Shown here one piece after another: positions 4,244-6,246 of a DNA stretch of 6,246 nt (position 1 is the stretch's first letter; every line of letters starts with the position of its first letter). The notes under the pieces were generated by a model. It saw only the letters and a program-made list of their open reading frames with translations. It did no database searches and was not told the origin of the DNA. A program made the position numbers and the translations under genes. This DNA comes from an uncultured Oscillospiraceae bacterium (lineage in GTDB: Bacteria; Bacillota; Clostridia; Oscillospirales; Ruminococcaceae). The stretch covers positions 1 to 6,246 of the forward strand of contig CAUABB010000091.1 in the NCBI GenBank assembly GCA_958427155.1. Direction: 5' to 3'.

Positions 4244-6205
4244 TTATTTTAATTTGATGTGCATATGGCTCTCCACATCATTCCATTTGACGGGATAGCC
4301 AGCACCGTGTGAACAAAAAATTGAATCTGGAGAATTTTCAAGATCTCTTTCAGGATCATATTTTCTTTTATTAATGACCTCTTCTGTATTATGACAAGGC
4401 TCATATCCGTCAAAACGCAGAGTAATAATACCGCTGCCTTTGGTGAGGACGGAAAAATCCTGTGGATAATCCATGAGATTAACTGCCGGAGCGCGTCCGC
4501 GGATCACAACTGTATCTTCCGATAGCTCCGGAGAATTACAGAAAGCATTTAATCTTTGAAGATCTGATAAAATTCGACCGGTAAGGGATGGGTTAGCTTG
4601 AATATTAAAAGCGAGAAATGGCTCCAATAAAATATTGTCTGCTTTCATAAGGCCCTGACGAATTGCTCGGTACGTAGCTTCTCGGAAGTCACCGCCTTCT
4701 GTATGTTTTAAATGAGCACGGCCAGCTGTCAAAGTAATTTGTACATCGGTTAGGGGAGAACCTGTTAATACACCACGATGCTCTTTTTCGAAAACATGGG
4801 TACGGATCAGGTTTTGCCAGTTTTCCGAGAGATCATCTGTAGAGCAGATGCTTTGAAATGTGATCCCGCTACCCCGCCTTCCGGGCTCAAGACGAAGGTG
4901 AACTTCTGCATAATGCCTGAGAGGTTCAAAGTGTCCGCAACCGTTTACAGGTTTGGAAATTGTTTCGCGGTAAAGGATTTGACAGGGACCAAATGAAATC
5001 TGTTGCCCAAATCGTTTTTCAAACTGATGAGCCAAAACCTCCAGTTGAATCGGTCCCATCACATGAATCTTAATTTCCTGTAATTCTTCGTTCCATTCTA
5101 TCCCAAGAAGCGGCTCTTCATCCTCCAAAATTTTAAAATAACCAAGTATGGTTCTGGCAGGAATGGAGGAATCAAAAAGAACGCGCGAAGATAGAAGTGG
5201 TTGTATAGAGGGCAGGGAAGTTGACTCCCCACCGATTCGTTCTCCTGGTTTCAAGCTGGACAATCCTGTGACGCCACAAAGCATACCCGGTTCAGCAACT
5301 TTGACAGGGGAAAATTTTCCTGCATGGTAGCAGCGCAATTCGTCAACTTTTTCTGTAAGGATACTGCTCTTTGAAAGATAATCAACTGATGCTTTTGGAA
5401 AAAGGGTCCCGTTTAAAATTTTTAAGAAAACGACTCGTCCGCCGTTTCTATCGTGGCGTACTTTATAAGCAAGTGCCTCTAAGGGAGCTTGGGAATTGCC
5501 GTGGTAGATAGGTGCGAGAAGAGAAAGTAAAGAAAGCAACGACTCAACTCCTTCTCCGTTCAGAGCCGCTCCATAAAGAGCTGGAAACATTTTGCATTCG
5601 GCGGTAAGGCGTCGGGTTGTGTTCAGCCAAAAGGCAGGATCATATTGGTCTGAAAGATATTGTTCAAGAAGTTGGTCATTCAGCCCAGCAAGCCCTTCCT
5701 GTAGAATGGGAGAAAAAGTTCCTTCTTCCCCAAAATTCTCAGTAAAATTCAAAATGGGCGCCTTCCATTTTTGAACGATTGTTTCTAAAATGTGCTTAGG
5801 GTCCGCTCCAGGACGATCTGTTTTGTTGAGAAAAAGAAAAGTTGGAATTTTTCGTTCGCGTAAAAGTTTCCAAATAGTTTCCGTATGGCTTTGGATTCCT
5901 TCTATACAGCTGATCATTAAGATTGCACAATCTAGTATTTGAAGACACCGTTCCATTTCTCCGGAAAAATCAGCATGTCCGGGGGTGTCTACCAGTTGAA
6001 AAGTCCTTCTGCCCATTTTAAAGATTGCTTGGTCGGAAAAAACGGTGATTCCTCGCTCACGTTCAATTGCTTCATGATCTAAAAAAGCATTTTTTTGATC
6101 AACTCGTCCAAGCGTTCTTAAAACGCCGGTTCGATAAAGCATCTGTTCGGAAAGAGTTGTTTTGCCTGCGTCTACATGGGCCAGAATACCAAGTGTTGTA
6201 TACAA
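4244..6205 (-). CDS. Tet(M)/EF-G-like ribosome-binding GTPase, non-canonical ribosomal protection family
   Basis: A 653-residue translation-factor GTPase of the family that includes EF-G and the Tet(M)/Tet(O) proteins, which bind the ribosomal A site and release tetracycline. All GTPase motifs are present: AHVDAGKT (9-16), RGIT (51-54), DTPGH (73-77) and NKTD (127-130). Domain II lies at about 245-330, domain III about 345-410, domain IV from ILYRETI (about 410-417), and domain V near 565-605. The C-terminal extension reads KYDPERDLEN...SIFCSHGAGYPVKW. At the tip of domain IV, where Tet(M) has YSPVSTPADFR, this protein has HLKHTEGGDFR (498-508): the DFR is kept but S-P-V is replaced by L-K-H. 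Drug protection is therefore uncertain; a housekeeping or other ribosome-rescue role is possible. The start chosen is TTG 6205-6203, because AGGAGG (6220-6215) lies 9 nt upstream. A TTG at 6223 would place the SD inside the gene. No clear intrinsic terminator follows the stop. Confidence 0.85.
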   Translation of the reverse strand: MYTTLGILAHVDAGKTTLSEQMLYRTGVLRTLGRVDQKNAFLDHEAIERERGITVFSDQAIFKMGRRTFQLVDTPGHADFSGEMERCLQILDCAILMISCIEGIQSHTETIWKLLRERKIPTFLFLNKTDRPGADPKHILETIVQKWKAPILNFTENFGEEGTFSPILQEGLAGLNDQLLEQYLSDQYDPAFWLNTTRRLTAECKMFPALYGAALNGEGVESLLSLLSLLAPIYHGNSQAPLEALAYKVRHDRNGGRVVFLKILNGTLFPKASVDYLSKSSILTEKVDELRCYHAGKFSPVKVAEPGMLCGVTGLSSLKPGERIGGESTSLPSIQPLLSSRVLFDSSIPARTILGYFKILEDEEPLLGIEWNEELQEIKIHVMGPIQLEVLAHQFEKRFGQQISFGPCQILYRETISKPVNGCGHFEPLRHYAEVHLRLEPGRRGSGITFQSICSTDDLSENWQNLIRTHVFEKEHRGVLTGSPLTDVQITLTAGRAHLKHTEGGDFREATYRAIRQGLMKADNILLEPFLAFNIQANPSLTGRILSDLQRLNAFCNSPELSEDTVVIRGRAPAVNLMDYPQDFSVLTKGSGIITLRFDGYEPCHNTEEVINKRKYDPERDLENSPDSIFCSHGAGYPVKWNDVESHMHIKLK

Positions 6206-6214
6206 GGAAGAGAT

Positions 6215-6220
6215 CCTCCT
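6215..6220 (-). promoter_or_regulatory. Shine-Dalgarno site fixing a TTG start for the Tet(M)-like gene
   Basis: AGGAGG on the minus strand, 9 nt before TTG 6205-6203. It is a full-strength SD and argues against the longer frame beginning at 6223. Only 26 bp of upstream DNA remain in the window, so the promoter and any attenuation leader of the kind known for tet(M) cannot be seen. Confidence 0.7.
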
Positions 6221-6246
6221 CAATTTAACGATTTAACAGTACTATA

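Overview
The window reads as AT-rich chromosomal DNA from a low-GC Gram-positive anaerobe, most likely class Clostridia. The evidence is strong purine-rich Shine-Dalgarno (SD) sites, AAA/GAA-rich codon use, TTGACA/TATAAT-type promoters and the protein families present. No 16S or housekeeping marker is present, so the genus is open. No rRNA, tRNA, CRISPR array or intact insertion sequence was seen.

Layout, left to right. (1) 1-588, minus: the N-terminal 196 residues of a DNA methyltransferase (DIPY catalytic motif) that runs off the left edge, with a good minus-strand promoter about 230 bp upstream of its start. (2) 589-1145: non-coding DNA holding that promoter and, facing right, an extended -10 promoter. 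(3) 1146-1246: an untracked 27-codon upstream ORF with its own strong SD, beginning MNPDP and ending FFRP-stop. It lies directly before a CorA-family Mg2+ transporter gene (1247-2185), and a perfect 10-bp hairpin covers the corA SD with the uORF stop codon in its loop. A perfect-palindrome terminator follows corA. (4) 2359-3045, plus: a cupin-type D-lyxose isomerase standing alone, ending at an unusually long 31-bp perfect inverted repeat. That repeat probably also terminates the convergent gene. (5) 3205-3585, minus: a 126-residue XRE-type repressor. Its upstream region contains a near-consensus divergent promoter overlapped by ACAA-type palindromes. (6) 3773-4178, plus: three overlapping small genes behind that promoter. 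The first and third look frameshifted and the middle one (57 residues) is intact, so this resembles a decaying remnant of a mobile-element or phage-like module. (7) 4244-6205, minus: a 653-residue GTPase of the EF-G/Tet(M) type. It has all G motifs but lacks the SPV tip residues that classical tetracycline ribosomal protection proteins use to displace the drug.

These are mostly independent transcription units rather than one pathway. The most interesting part is the leader of corA. Its peptide resembles the enterobacterial MgtL leader (MEPDP..., ending in FR) and sits before a magnesium transporter. The RNA around it forms two stems that translation of the peptide would open. I infer a Mg2+- or proline-responsive translational switch in a Gram-positive host. 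This rests on one sequence and needs comparison with relatives.
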